From contig JAJOHG010000018.1 in assembly GCA_021029095.1 (NCBI GenBank), positions 558,001 through 622,000 on the forward strand: a stretch of DNA of 64,000 nt, read 5' to 3'. This stretch comes from Phellopilus nigrolimitatus. Its lineage: Eukaryota > Basidiomycota > Agaricomycetes > Hymenochaetales > Hymenochaetaceae. The notes under the pieces were generated by a model. The model worked only from the letters and a program-made list of their open reading frames with translations, did not search any database and was not told the DNA's origin. A program made the position numbers and the translations under genes. This document shows positions 36,604-46,517 of this stretch, piece after piece; within the stretch, counting starts at the first letter, position 1, and each line of letters starts with the position of its first letter.

Positions 36604-38391
36604 ATGCCAGTAATTCGGACGAGCAATAGTGGTCAAAATCGTAACCAGTACTCGCAATCGAAGGCGAACTGTCCAGGCTGTAGACTCCATCACAATGGTC
36701 CTCAGCCGACGTGGGAGCGCGAACAGGATATTCCGGAGTGGCAAGCAAACCCGCGAGATCCTTCTTTCATCAGTCTCCGGGACAGCTTGGGTGCTTTCGA
36801 CATCGACGCGCTTTCTGCCTCAGTAGAGACTCAGGTGCGACGCGCCGAACATCAAGCTATTGCAAGTGGGGCAATCGTGCTGCGCAGCATAGTCTCGACA
36901 CTTCTCCTTTCGCCCTCGTTTTCGCCACCTGAACGCGCACACATCCTGGATGGGTACCGCCGCTCTTTCACCGACCAGTTTCATCTTGATGATGCAGCTT
37001 TCGGACGAATACTGAGTGAACCTCTGCTGTCGCTGGGCGGAGTCAGCCCGCTCGAGTATGAAATCGTGCGCTGGGACCCAATCTGGGAGGATGCCGGTGG
37101 CGTAGGAGGGCAGAGCGCGATCAGTGCTGGAATGGAGACGATTCAATTCTTTATCGAATATTGGCAACCTAGCCCACAGGCTGGCAGTGATCAGCCGAAC
37201 GAAGAGCCCGAAATACAGTCTCAAAATGATGAGCTCCGTAACGAAGCTGTCCTGATATCGATCGTGCGCGACGCATGTTTGCGACGTCTGTCTCACACCT
37301 GCCCCAAGGCTGGAGTCTTGCCTTCGGTGGAATTGGAAGATACTACGAACAGACTCTTCCAGCGCCTCATCAGGCTCGTGTGCGCGCAGCGCCTTGATAA
37401 AGAAAACGCACCTCTTAATCTCACGCGTGTCGATACTGAGGACGGTATACATGTCGCAGACTACAGCGCCGCTGTCTCCTATACAGCAGCTTCCCAAATC
37501 TCTCAGCAGTTCTGGGACGGAAGGGGGAGGGGAAATCTGGCAACGTTTTCATCAATGGGAAAGCCAGAATACAACGAAAAAGCCCAAGAATTCACAGTCT
37601 TGATTTCTATACCTCACTTCTCTGCCACGCGTCGCAACGCCTCCGCGCCGGCTCGCTCTATGCTAAATGTCGAATTCTTCTCTTTGGGTCGCGCATGGGC
37701 GCTCGGCGTTGGAAAGAATATGCTCGAACTGAGCGTATTCTCATCATTTGAGAAGAATAAAACAGGCTCAGGCGAGATAGAGTCGGAAAGGACAGAGTTC
37801 TCAGAGGACGGAGAAGTAGAGGCGGAGGTGAGACTGGTCGCGCCGAAGCCCAGCCAACCGATCGACGCGGAATACGTTTTCACATTTCCAACGATGCACG
37901 TTCCGGCTTTCTTTCCCTGCGAGAAGACCAAACGCACAGCAGCCCGGGCGTCGAAAGTGTCGGTGGCGCCCTGCTTCTCCCGTCTTCATTCGCTGGATGC
38001 CGACGTCAAGGGGTTCGACGACTCGCACATCCTACACGCAAACGACGGCGAGTTGCTTCTCGAGCTGCGTGTCCGATATTACATCCGTAGCGCGCCACTC
38101 GCAAAGCCTGCGTCCCCACTGCCGAAGTCCTTGGCAAACTCGCCGTTCAGAAAGGTGGATTCTCCGTCTGAGCGCGAGTCGGAGTTCGAGTCCCAATTTG
38201 CCGCAGTCGACTTACCGTTGAGTTCTGATATGGATGCGGATGTCGATGTCGATGTCGACACCTCGAGCACAAGCTGGTACCTGCTCTCTGTGCCGACGGC
38301 ATGCACGTCGAGTGCCGTTCTTGTCTCAAGATCGGGCGAGGCGTCCGCGCCTTCGAACAGGTCGATCTCGTTAGAGAGCGCGAGTGAGTAG
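36604..38391 (+). CDS. stand-alone paralog of the kinase-fused domain
   Basis: One exon from the ATG at 36604 encodes 595 aa. It shares a series of blocks with residues 1-470 of the kinase fusion at 28732, in the same order: EPLLSLGG and YEI, VRDACLRR, FTVLISIPHF, AWALGVGKNMLELSVF, YVFTFP, and GFDDSHILHANDGELLLELRVRYY. I do not recognise a named domain. The spacing between blocks suggests a globular fold of about 400 residues with beta strands in the second half. A Cys-rich head (NCPGCRLHH) could bind a metal. The C terminus is Ser/Asp-rich. There is no kinase domain here; a GTGAGT near the stop leaves open a further exon. No signal peptide or membrane segment is seen. Function unknown. Confidence 0.7.
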   Translation: MPVIRTSNSGQNRNQYSQSKANCPGCRLHHNGPQPTWEREQDIPEWQANPRDPSFISLRDSLGAFDIDALSASVETQVRRAEHQAIASGAIVLRSIVSTLLLSPSFSPPERAHILDGYRRSFTDQFHLDDAAFGRILSEPLLSLGGVSPLEYEIVRWDPIWEDAGGVGGQSAISAGMETIQFFIEYWQPSPQAGSDQPNEEPEIQSQNDELRNEAVLISIVRDACLRRLSHTCPKAGVLPSVELEDTTNRLFQRLIRLVCAQRLDKENAPLNLTRVDTEDGIHVADYSAAVSYTAASQISQQFWDGRGRGNLATFSSMGKPEYNEKAQEFTVLISIPHFSATRRNASAPARSMLNVEFFSLGRAWALGVGKNMLELSVFSSFEKNKTGSGEIESERTEFSEDGEVEAEVRLVAPKPSQPIDAEYVFTFPTMHVPAFFPCEKTKRTAARASKVSVAPCFSRLHSLDADVKGFDDSHILHANDGELLLELRVRYYIRSAPLAKPASPLPKSLANSPFRKVDSPSERESEFESQFAAVDLPLSSDMDADVDVDVDTSSTSWYLLSVPTACTSSAVLVSRSGEASAPSNRSISLESASE

Positions 38392-38901
38392 TTTGAATTT
38401 TGAAATGCATTGTCCAGGTGCTGGAGCCCGTTAGCACCCGATGCTCTGACTATACCGAAGCTTTTAGCATAATATGTATTATACGTACTGTAGTAAGTGT
38501 ATGCTGATACAAAGAGGAAGAAAAACAAGTATATTCGAAGCAGCGTGCACTCAACTTCCTTCAATGAATGTCGATCAGCGCTCTAAGACTTCTTAACCCT
38601 TGTGCTCTGTCATCTGTCTGCGAAGAGGATCATCCTCGCTGACGACATGGAAACAAACAAAAGCCGGATACGAGTTGTTGCTACATGAATTCCTTACCAA
38701 GCTGTACATTAAGCCACAGGCTAAGTCAGCAAGCTAGTAAGTCAGTCAGCCAGTGACTATCTGCTTACTCAGAAGAACGCCATGGGCGAGCGCAGTCATA
38801 GGCAGAGTACTCAACAACTTTGAACTTTGTTGGCGAGCGAGAAGCGCGATTATTTACAGACGAGTTATCGATCTTGGAATACCCGATCATAGGCGTTCGA
38901 G
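38392..38901. other. intergenic, GST upstream region
   Basis: DNA between the orphan-domain gene and the GST promoter. No gene or repeat recognised. Confidence 0.45.
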
Positions 38902-38908
38902 TATAAAT
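38902..38908 (+). promoter_or_regulatory. TATA box of GST gene
   Basis: TATAAAT occurs about 70 bases before the GST start codon and is followed by a pyrimidine-rich leader (TTTCTCTCCAGCTC). Confidence 0.5.
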
Positions 38909-38973
38909 ATGTTGGAACGGTAGACCATCTCTTCTGTAGTTTCTCTCCAGCTCTAACTTTCAAAGTATCTACG

Positions 38974-39927
38974 ATGGCTGTCAAGTTCTACGGCGACAAG
39001 GCAGTGTCCGGTACGCAACACGTCCTGGTCGTTGCGAAAGAGCTCGGCGTGCCGTATACGATCGTCCACGTCGACATGAATGCCGGCGCGCACAAGACCG
39101 CAGAGTACATAGCGACGAAGCACCCTTTCGGACAGACGCCTGTGCTTGTGCGTATTTCCTCCGCCCCACTCACTTTTTCATCTTCGTTTTTTTGTTTTTA
39201 ATCGATCTTAGCGGCTCGATCATCGATTTCGTGCAGACTAGAATTAATCTTCTGACTTTATCTTACGTACGCACAGGAGGATGAAGACGGGTTCAAGGTG
39301 TACGAGGCGCGCGCGATCGGCAGGTACCTCGCCGCGAAGGCGGGTGACGAGCGGCTCCTGCCGAGGACGAATGTGAAGAAGCTCGCGCTCTTTGAGCAGG
39401 CGGCGTCCGTGGAGCAGCACGATTTCCACCCGCTCGTGCTAGGCATCGCGCTGGAGCGCTACTACAAGCCGTAAGCGCGCGCACGCTTTTTTTGTTCGGT
39501 GCTTAGTCAGAATGGAGTGGCTTACTTCTGATGTTGCTTTTCTTTGTATTTATATTGTGTGGCACGTATAGGCGCTGGGGACAGGCAACGGACGAGAAGC
39601 GCTTGGCGGAGCTAGAGGCTGCGCTCGTGGAGAAACTTAAGGTGTACGAAGTTATCCTCGGAAAATCGAAGTATCTTGCCGGCGACGTCAGTGTCTTCTT
39701 TCCCTATCTCCGTTATCCATTTGCTCAAAAACTTATCCTCTCCGTTTTCACCTCCGCAGGAGCTGACTCTCGCCGACCTTTTCCATCTCCCGTTCGGCAC
39801 TCAGTTGACCGAACAGCTGGGTTTCCAGGGACTGAAGGCGACGCCGAACGTCGCGCGGTGGTGGGCGGACATCTCCTCGCGCGCGTCGTGGAAGGCGGTC
39901 CTGGCTGAGGCTGAGGGATCTCAGTGA
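38974..39927 (+). CDS. glutathione S-transferase, phi-like
   Basis: Four exons (38974-39147, 39277-39470, 39572-39686, 39760-39927) join in phase and encode 216 aa, the normal length for a cytosolic GST. The thioredoxin-like N-terminal half has the Ser-containing SGTQH segment (candidate catalytic Ser), PFGQTPVL (cis-Pro before the strand) and YEARAIGRYLA (glutathione gamma-glutamyl site). The C-terminal helical half carries the N-capping type LADLFHLPF motif and NVARWW. It conjugates glutathione to electrophiles or reduces peroxides in the cytosol and is probably part of stress or xenobiotic detoxification. It looks intact. Confidence 0.9.
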
Positions 39928-41173
39928 AAGAACACAGTCAATGAGATGGACGCGTGCGCGTGCCACGGCAGTGGCGTGTATTCTGAGCTTGCAGCATGTG
40001 GATAGCTGCGGGCGGCGTTGATGCCGAATGGGAAGGGAAAATCGGAGAGCAAGCATTACAGCTTTTTGTACGAATAATATCAGCCGCGTGCCAGGTTGAA
40101 ATGAAATGAGTTTACACTATAATTTGGACTTGGCAAGATTAGAGAGGTTTCGACGCACATCGGATTGGTTCTTTTCTCAACATCAACAACTGTGCGATCC
40201 TTGTCGAGGGGCAAATTTACTCGACAGAAAAGGAGCTAGGGACATAATTAGAGTTTTAGCAGTATATGCACAATACAATAGACAAAAGTACACCTTTATA
40301 GTCCAATGAATTACCCGGGTTCCCAGACACGCTTTTCTCCTCGCCGGTGTATATGGTGCGCATTTGATGCATACTTGCTATATGTGCCTTTGGATGTATT
40401 CAGTCGGCTTTGATGTCTAAACACGACGTACGAGTGGACATCCGAGTCGGCGCTTCCGACGGCAAATTTGAATAATCCCGCGGTGACCGTCATTGTTCTC
40501 GTAAATAGCTGTAATATCAAGAATTACGATATGAACTCGGATAAAGTCTAGGTCATGCAAGCTTCGCTCCCCCCTAATGTAATGTGGATACCCGACATAT
40601 AAAGTCACGATTTATTTTAAGAGCATGCTAGTGTTCCAAAGCCAGTGCCATTTAGAGCCTCTTTTCACATTGCTCGTAATTCTGAAAGAAGATTTCTGTT
40701 CAGGTATATAAGCAGGAGGATAAGCTTAACGAGAGCTCTCACCGTATATCGATTTTGCATAAGGATGCTGCCCAAAAGTGTTGACGATGGATTTTACGTC
40801 TACCATGGAAAAGAAGACATCAAGATACAGCCTTCTGTTCGTGACTTGAGTGTTTCGTAAGTTGTGGAAGACCTCTCCGCCGGATTTGCAAAATCCAAAG
40901 AGTAAAGGCCGCTGATTTATTACGACGCACGCGATGATTGAGAATTAGATGCTCAAGAAACGATTTAAAACGCACGCCGACTAAAACTTTTAATCGAAAG
41001 CAATCCAGCCACGACGAAGATATTCTCAAGAATAGAGAGAAGAAAGAAAAGGCTGACGATTAAAAGAGATGTTAATGAATATTGCGAATATTTTCAAGTA
41101 TATAACAGCTAGGAGCATACCTTTTTACGGGCACTTCGGGTCATTTTGACTCTTGAGAAACTCGGGCATGGCA
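39928..41173. other. intergenic, no gene seen
   Basis: AT-rich DNA between the GST (plus) and the diverged F-box gene (minus), whose 3' ends face each other. Only short unsupported open frames; no repeat or RNA gene recognised. Confidence 0.5.
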
Positions 41174-43159
41174 CTAGCCCCTGCCTCCCCGAGAGCGTAC
41201 GCCTTTTTCCGTGCTGGCTGTGCTGCCAAGCAGCTCTCCCAGTGCCCTGCCCTGCTCGCTGACGAGCCGCTGCAGTGCTGAGATCCTATTTTTCAACGCG
41301 GCGTTCTCGTCCTGCACTTCCTTCTGCGCTGTTCCCGCAACGCCTGCCTCTGCCCTCAGGACTGCTGTTTCCTCCCTCGACGATGAAAGTGCCACCTTCA
41401 AGGCAGCAATTTCCTCCAGAAACGCTAGCCTGCCCTCGCGAGCGGGGTCGTCATCCTTTGGTAAAAGACGAAGCCCAGCACGCCTCTCTTCAAAATGCTG
41501 AAGAAGCGATGGCAATATGTATCTCCATGATTGAGATATATTTAAGCCGCGATCGCTTCCGTGAACATCGCAATCCACTGACAGGACCTTCCCTAGGAAC
41601 ATGGTCACGTGTGAGGGATCCCAAGGAAAAGGCGAGTTATCAAGATGCAAATCGCGCAATCCGGTGAAAGCTGTGGGCAAACCGAGCGTTGGAGGAGGCA
41701 CCGTGTCTAAGTCGATAGGAATTTGGAGGTGAGTGATTTGTGGACAACGTTCTGCAAGCGATACGAGAACACCGAGAGTCAGAGAGCTTTTTCGGACTTC
41801 CGGTGCAACAGAAACCTGCTTAATCAGCAACTTCTTTAGGGAGATGCAGTGCATGAATATGTCCACAAATTGACTGTCGGTCACATCCACGACTGTCCGA
41901 TGCCGTAGTTCGAAAAATTCAAGCCGAGTGAAACGGGCCAAAGGGTGGAGATTATGAAATGTGATATGATTGTTAGCGTCATAAATTGCCGCCCGGCCGA
42001 CCTTACTTGTGATAGTGAGTTTTCGCATTAAAGGACTACTCTGCGAGACAGCAAATAGGAAAGAAGCGAGTCCCTTCAGACGTGCAGCAGATTGGTCTAC
42101 GGTTAGGTCGACTAGTTTTCTGAAAGCACCGGGGGAGCTAAAAAGAAGGCTGAGTTCTTCTAAGTCGCCCATCAATTCGAAGATTTCTAAAGTCGGAAAC
42201 GCATTTTCGAAGTGAAGCCTATGAATGCCCTCGAAATGCGGTGGAACGGTAGAGCCGGGTCTTCGTAGGTAGCGAAGCCTCGTAAGAGCTGCCAGACTCG
42301 ATAGAGCGGATTGGGAGAGAGAATAAGTCCGGCAGTCCTTTAGATAGGACAATCTTGAAAATAACATGGGTAGGCTCTTGTTGGCCAATGATTCACTATC
42401 GTGGTCGTTCCAAAAAGGTGGCACAGTGAGAATTGAAATTTGCGGCGATTTGGAAATTATCTGTTCGAGAAAAAGTTCCGTATCGAATCTGAGATTAGGA
42501 AGACTGATTCTCTGCAAGGTTTTATGACAGAAAAATCCAATGTGTTCGATCCACGATTCCCGCATATTTTTGATAGAAAGACTTAAAATGTTTGGGAAAG
42601 CAACTCGTGGACAGGATCCGACGATCTGCGCAAAAGCGTTGTCATCAAGTTCGAAGTCTGAGTAATAAGAAGGGCGCAAAGTATCATAGACCTTAAAGAC
42701 AGAATTGACTCCTAGGTGTTTGACGCGTTCGGAGTACGTTAAGAATCTAACCCAATCCTTTTGGCGTAGACGACGAGTAAAATCCTGTGCCACACAATTG
42801 AACAATCGCTGATGGATCAGCATTATATTATAAGTGCTCACCATCGATTTCCAATCATAAGCATTCGATCTGGTCGGTGAGTCTGACCCCGACTTAGACT
42901 GTGTATGTCATACTCTGTAAATGATCCCAGATGTTTTGGAGGGCTCATTGTCATGCACCTTCTTGTGTTCTATAACCTTCATGGGCGCTAGAAGCTTCAT
43001 TAAGGGAAGCAATCCATCCACTTTCTCCCATACAAGGTCCAATGCGACGTCCTTCCACAGACGACAGACCCGGGCACAGCGCGCGTTGTCTTGTCTCGAG
43101 TTCAAAGAAAATACTAATTTGCGGATTTCCTTGTGGGAGAAGACCGTATTTATATGCAT
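41174..43159 (-). CDS. diverged F-box/LRR protein F with coiled-coil tail
   Basis: Exons 43159-42914 and 42784-41174 join in phase 0 and encode about 618 aa. The F-box (NARCARVCRLWKDVALDLVW) is at about residues 20-50. The second exon opens with RQKDW, matching the AKDW start of exon 2 in copies A-D, and continues with leucine-rich repeats. The last 120 residues form a coiled coil (EEIAALKVALSSS; ENAALKNRISALQRLV), which is longer than in the other copies. A GTGAGC at about 42840 hints that a small middle exon may exist. It is clearly more distant from A-E than they are from each other and lies outside their arrays. The presumed role is SCF adaptor. Confidence 0.75.
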
Positions 43160-43471
43160 TTTAGACCTCTAGATGCTCGTTATAACGCGAAAAAACAAGT
43201 TTTTGGTAGAGGGCAGCGCAGACGCAATGATGACGCGTGGAAAAAGGCACGGTTAGGAATCTCGGGATTTTCAGCACTATTGACACAGCCACCACACTTT
43301 ATTTTTCATACAAAAGCGGTTGCTGAAGTTGCTGAAGTCGCTCAACACTGGTCGCTCCTCACCTCTGTCAATCGTGAGCTTACCACACAGAAAAATACGT
43401 GTCTGGGACCGAGGTCAATGTTATCATCTCAAGAGTAGCGCTGCCCAAGAAGTAAGAAGAGAAAGCTGAAA
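43160..43471. other. short intergenic
   Basis: The upstream region of F-box F and the left flank of the Bud13 pseudogene. Nothing recognised. Confidence 0.4.
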
Positions 43472-44360
43472 ATGGCGTCCGGAGCTGTTATTGGGTCCGC
43501 GAGCGCTATGATCGTCGACGATGACGGCGGGTGGAGAAAGGAGACTAAAGATGATAACGACGAGCTCGCAGAGGCCGTCGTCGAGGAGGTCAGGGCCTTC
43601 GGGAAGCGAAAGGTGGAGTCAGAGAAATCTGATGGAGGTCATTGCGCGTGAGGGCGTCAAACAGGAATCGCCGCCGCCCGAGGACGAAAAACCGCGTGTT
43701 ATTGATGCACCGTTCGCAGAGGGTCTTGTCGCCTCGGCGCAGCTCAAGACAGTTCTTCCACAGAAGGGCAAGGACAAGGGACGTGAAAAATAGAGAGAAA
43801 GAACGCGAGCCTGCCGCCTGCGCGGCTCGCACAGGAGACGGTCTACCGTGGGGTCGTTGGACGCAAGATCGACATGAGAGTGGAGCGCGTGGAAACCGCT
43901 TGCAAGAAGCGCAAGCTCGAGGAACGGGAGGCGCAGAAGATGGAGTGGGGGGAATGGCCTCGTGCAGCGCGTGGATGAGGTGCGGCGCGGGCGCAGCTTG
44001 AACAAGAGAGAAAACGTGACCTCGCGGTATACGCAGATGATCGGGAGCTCAATGATGAACAGAAGGCGAAGGATCGATGGAACGACCCGGCAGCCGCGTT
44101 TCTTACTGTGAGCGTTCATACCGTCTTGACTTTCTGCGTGCACTATACTGATCCTTGACTGGTAGAGAAAAGCACGAAAAGGTCCGAAAAAGCCGCTATA
44201 CTCGGGCCCTCCCCCTCCTCCAAATCGATTTGGAATCAGGCCGGGCTACCGCTGGGATGGCGTTGATCGCGGGAATGGGTATGAGAAGAAGATCCAGAAG
44301 CAGAACGAATGCAAACGGACAGACCTGGAAAGCTATCAGTGGAGCGTCGACGACATGTAG
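43472..44360 (+). pseudogene. BUD13: Bud13 pseudogene, 5'-truncated and frameshifted
   Basis: Pieces of the splicing factor Bud13 (RES complex of the spliceosome) appear in order but in different frames: MIVDDDGGW and EAVVEEVRAFGKRK, then QETVYRGVVGRKIDM, then KMEW with a frameshift after a G run (about 43950-43957), an [14 protein letters not shown] helix, and the family's hallmark end [24 protein letters not shown] finishing in SYQWSVDDM and a stop. An intron (about 44111-44163) is still present before the last part, so this is a DNA copy rather than a retrocopy. The Bud13 N terminus is missing. The functional gene must lie elsewhere. Confidence 0.82.
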
Positions 44361-45376
44361 AAACTTCTGCAGCTGGCATATCTTCTCCTCTCTCCCCGTT
44401 GCATGCATGTTTGATCTTGTGCGCTCACCCATATCCAAATCATTGTGCTTTGCGTCCCGGTTGCCGAGGCTGGTTCTTCCCGCTAAGCATTATGTGCCAT
44501 ACTCTCATTGTCATATCATTTATAGGACAGCTCGGCGAGTATTCCATCCTCCAGCTGCAATATCTGGGGCCTAGTCGTCTTCGTGTCGGCGCTCATCCGT
44601 GGGCTGGCTGTTTGTCCATGTCTGTATGTCTATCCGTCCATCCCGTCCACGCCTTGCTAAATGTCGATCTCATATACACAATGCCCTGTATTCTAGCGGA
44701 ATAGACACATTTCCAATTGGACACGCTTTATGCTGCGACTTGCTGTTCGCCTTGATGTCCGCAAGTTGCCTTAGTCTCAAGTCTTCTGTTTTTGAGGACG
44801 TCACCCAAGTCATGCGAAATTTCCGTTTTCTGTGGCCTCTGTATGCGAGACTGACGGGTTTTGGCGCGTTTTACTCTAATCCCTTGACGATTTTACTCAT
44901 GGCTAACCAAAGTCACTTTCAAACTACTCTCAGGGCCTCTGTTTCATCTTTTGTTGAAGACTGCGATGCGAATTGTCCATTTCTCAAGCGTGGGGCATCA
45001 TGATCTGTAGCCTGTTTGATGCATACGTTCAACTCGACTCCCGAGTCTGCTTGCGGATGACTCGATGTCCCTAATCACATTCCTCACGTTGCTGTTAGCG
45101 GGTCGATACTGCTGGTTATCCACGAGCTCTTCTCTTGACTTACCTCGATCGGTAACTATGATGTTCCCCGGCAATTCAACGAACGACGCGAGACTATCTT
45201 TCCCTGATTACTACACCATGTCATCGTTTGAATTCCGAAACCATATCTGCGAGCTACATGCATGATACGTAATTATTGCAGACAAAACACTTTACATTAA
45301 CCTGTGGTTCGACTGTCTATCAGATAAACGCCCGTTTGTAACGCTTTCGGAGACGCTGGGCGGTTGTCAATGGCTG
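44361..45376. other. intergenic, no gene seen
   Basis: Open frames up to about 130 codons occur but carry no recognisable motif and no splice logic. It lies between two pseudogenes and is probably decayed DNA. Confidence 0.5.
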
Positions 45377-45898
45377 CTATTCTTTGCAGTTCACGGCTGC
45401 GAGGACGTGCTTCACAGTATCAGTCATTTCAACCGGCATCGGGTAGTTTTCGAGTTCTTCATTGGCGACCCTCGCATACGCCTGGTGCTCTTCAGGATTC
45501 ATGACTATCTGGTTCTCCCTTTCCTCCGACTTCCGCGAGCAAGTTAAACTGCTTCGAAATGCCCCTTTTCGTCGTATACTCGAACCCCTCGTCGAACTCC
45601 GACACGACGCTCGTCACGTCTAGGCCTGTCTCTTCGCGAAGGTCGCGCGCCACGGCATCTAATATGGTTGCGTCTTCATTTTCCGCGTGGCTTCCGGGGA
45701 GCTCGTACATGTCTGGATACTCGTCCTCCTTTGTGATGCGCTTGAGAAGCAGTATTCTTTTGAAATGCTCCCCTCTGGTTGGGAAACGACAGCTACGCCT
45801 ACGATAAGACGCTTTCCTGCGCACTCGGGCTTCATGCGCAGCTCATCCAATCGGATGGCTCGGTGTTCAACCGAAGTCGAGGCCCAGAAGCTAGCCAT
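45377..45898 (-). pseudogene. Nudix hydrolase pseudogene
   Basis: The protein begins at the ATG at 45898 with about 45 codons ending in GVAVVSQPEG. It continues in another frame with RILLLKR, PDMYELPG and the Nudix helix AVARDLREETGL. It shifts frame again near 45530 to ENQIVMNPEEHQAYARV and ends in DTVKHVLAAVNCKE. Two frameshifts with no splice sites to explain them indicate a pseudogene. Nudix enzymes cleave nucleoside diphosphates linked to another moiety. The first Glu of the REUxEE core is Asp here. No intron is seen. Confidence 0.78.
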
Positions 45899-46517
45899 AG
45901 GAATCGATGGATGATGGAATGGGGTGAGTCTAGTGCCGTCAAGGTCACGCTCAAGAAGAAAAAAGTGCAAACTGGCAAACTCACGCTTGTTCGATTTTGA
46001 CGCTTGATGCTGGGATGTTTCGGCGCGGGATCTCGCACGCCACAAGGCGCGTCGTCTTTTCTGGCTCTCCGCCGTTTCCAGCGCAATTTCTCAGTGGTAT
46101 TAGTTTGCTGCAAGAGCAACGGAACAAAATCCGACTCTCACGATTTCTGACTGAATGTACGCCACAGATCAAGATACGGATTTGAGTAAATTTGTTATCT
46201 TTTTTCCTTCGTCCTGCATGTACATGCAAAGCTTGAAATATACTGTATGTATGTAATAATATTTAGAGTGCTTTCCATCTTTATGCTACGCGGCTATCGC
46301 CGTCGGAGTCAGCAGTTCATTGAGTCTTAGTCAGCAGATGTATTGAGAATCGATTGGCTGCTCTCCGAAGACCTAGCACTGTACTTCCGAACCGAACTGT
46401 TCGAGCCATGCTTTCTCACCTTATCCACCACTGTTGGGATCCCGGTAGATTGTTGTAGTCGCTTTAAGCAACGCGCTCGAGCATTCCCGCTTCAGTTTGT
46501 CCTAAGTTTCTACTGCC
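45899..46517. other. amidase upstream region
   Basis: AT-rich DNA between the divergent Nudix pseudogene and the amidase gene. No gene or repeat recognised. Confidence 0.45.

Noticed and set aside
26101..38391. A biosynthetic gene cluster
   Set aside because: No PKS, NRPS, terpene synthase or transporter is present; GST, protease, kinase and glycosidase neighbours do not form a known pathway.
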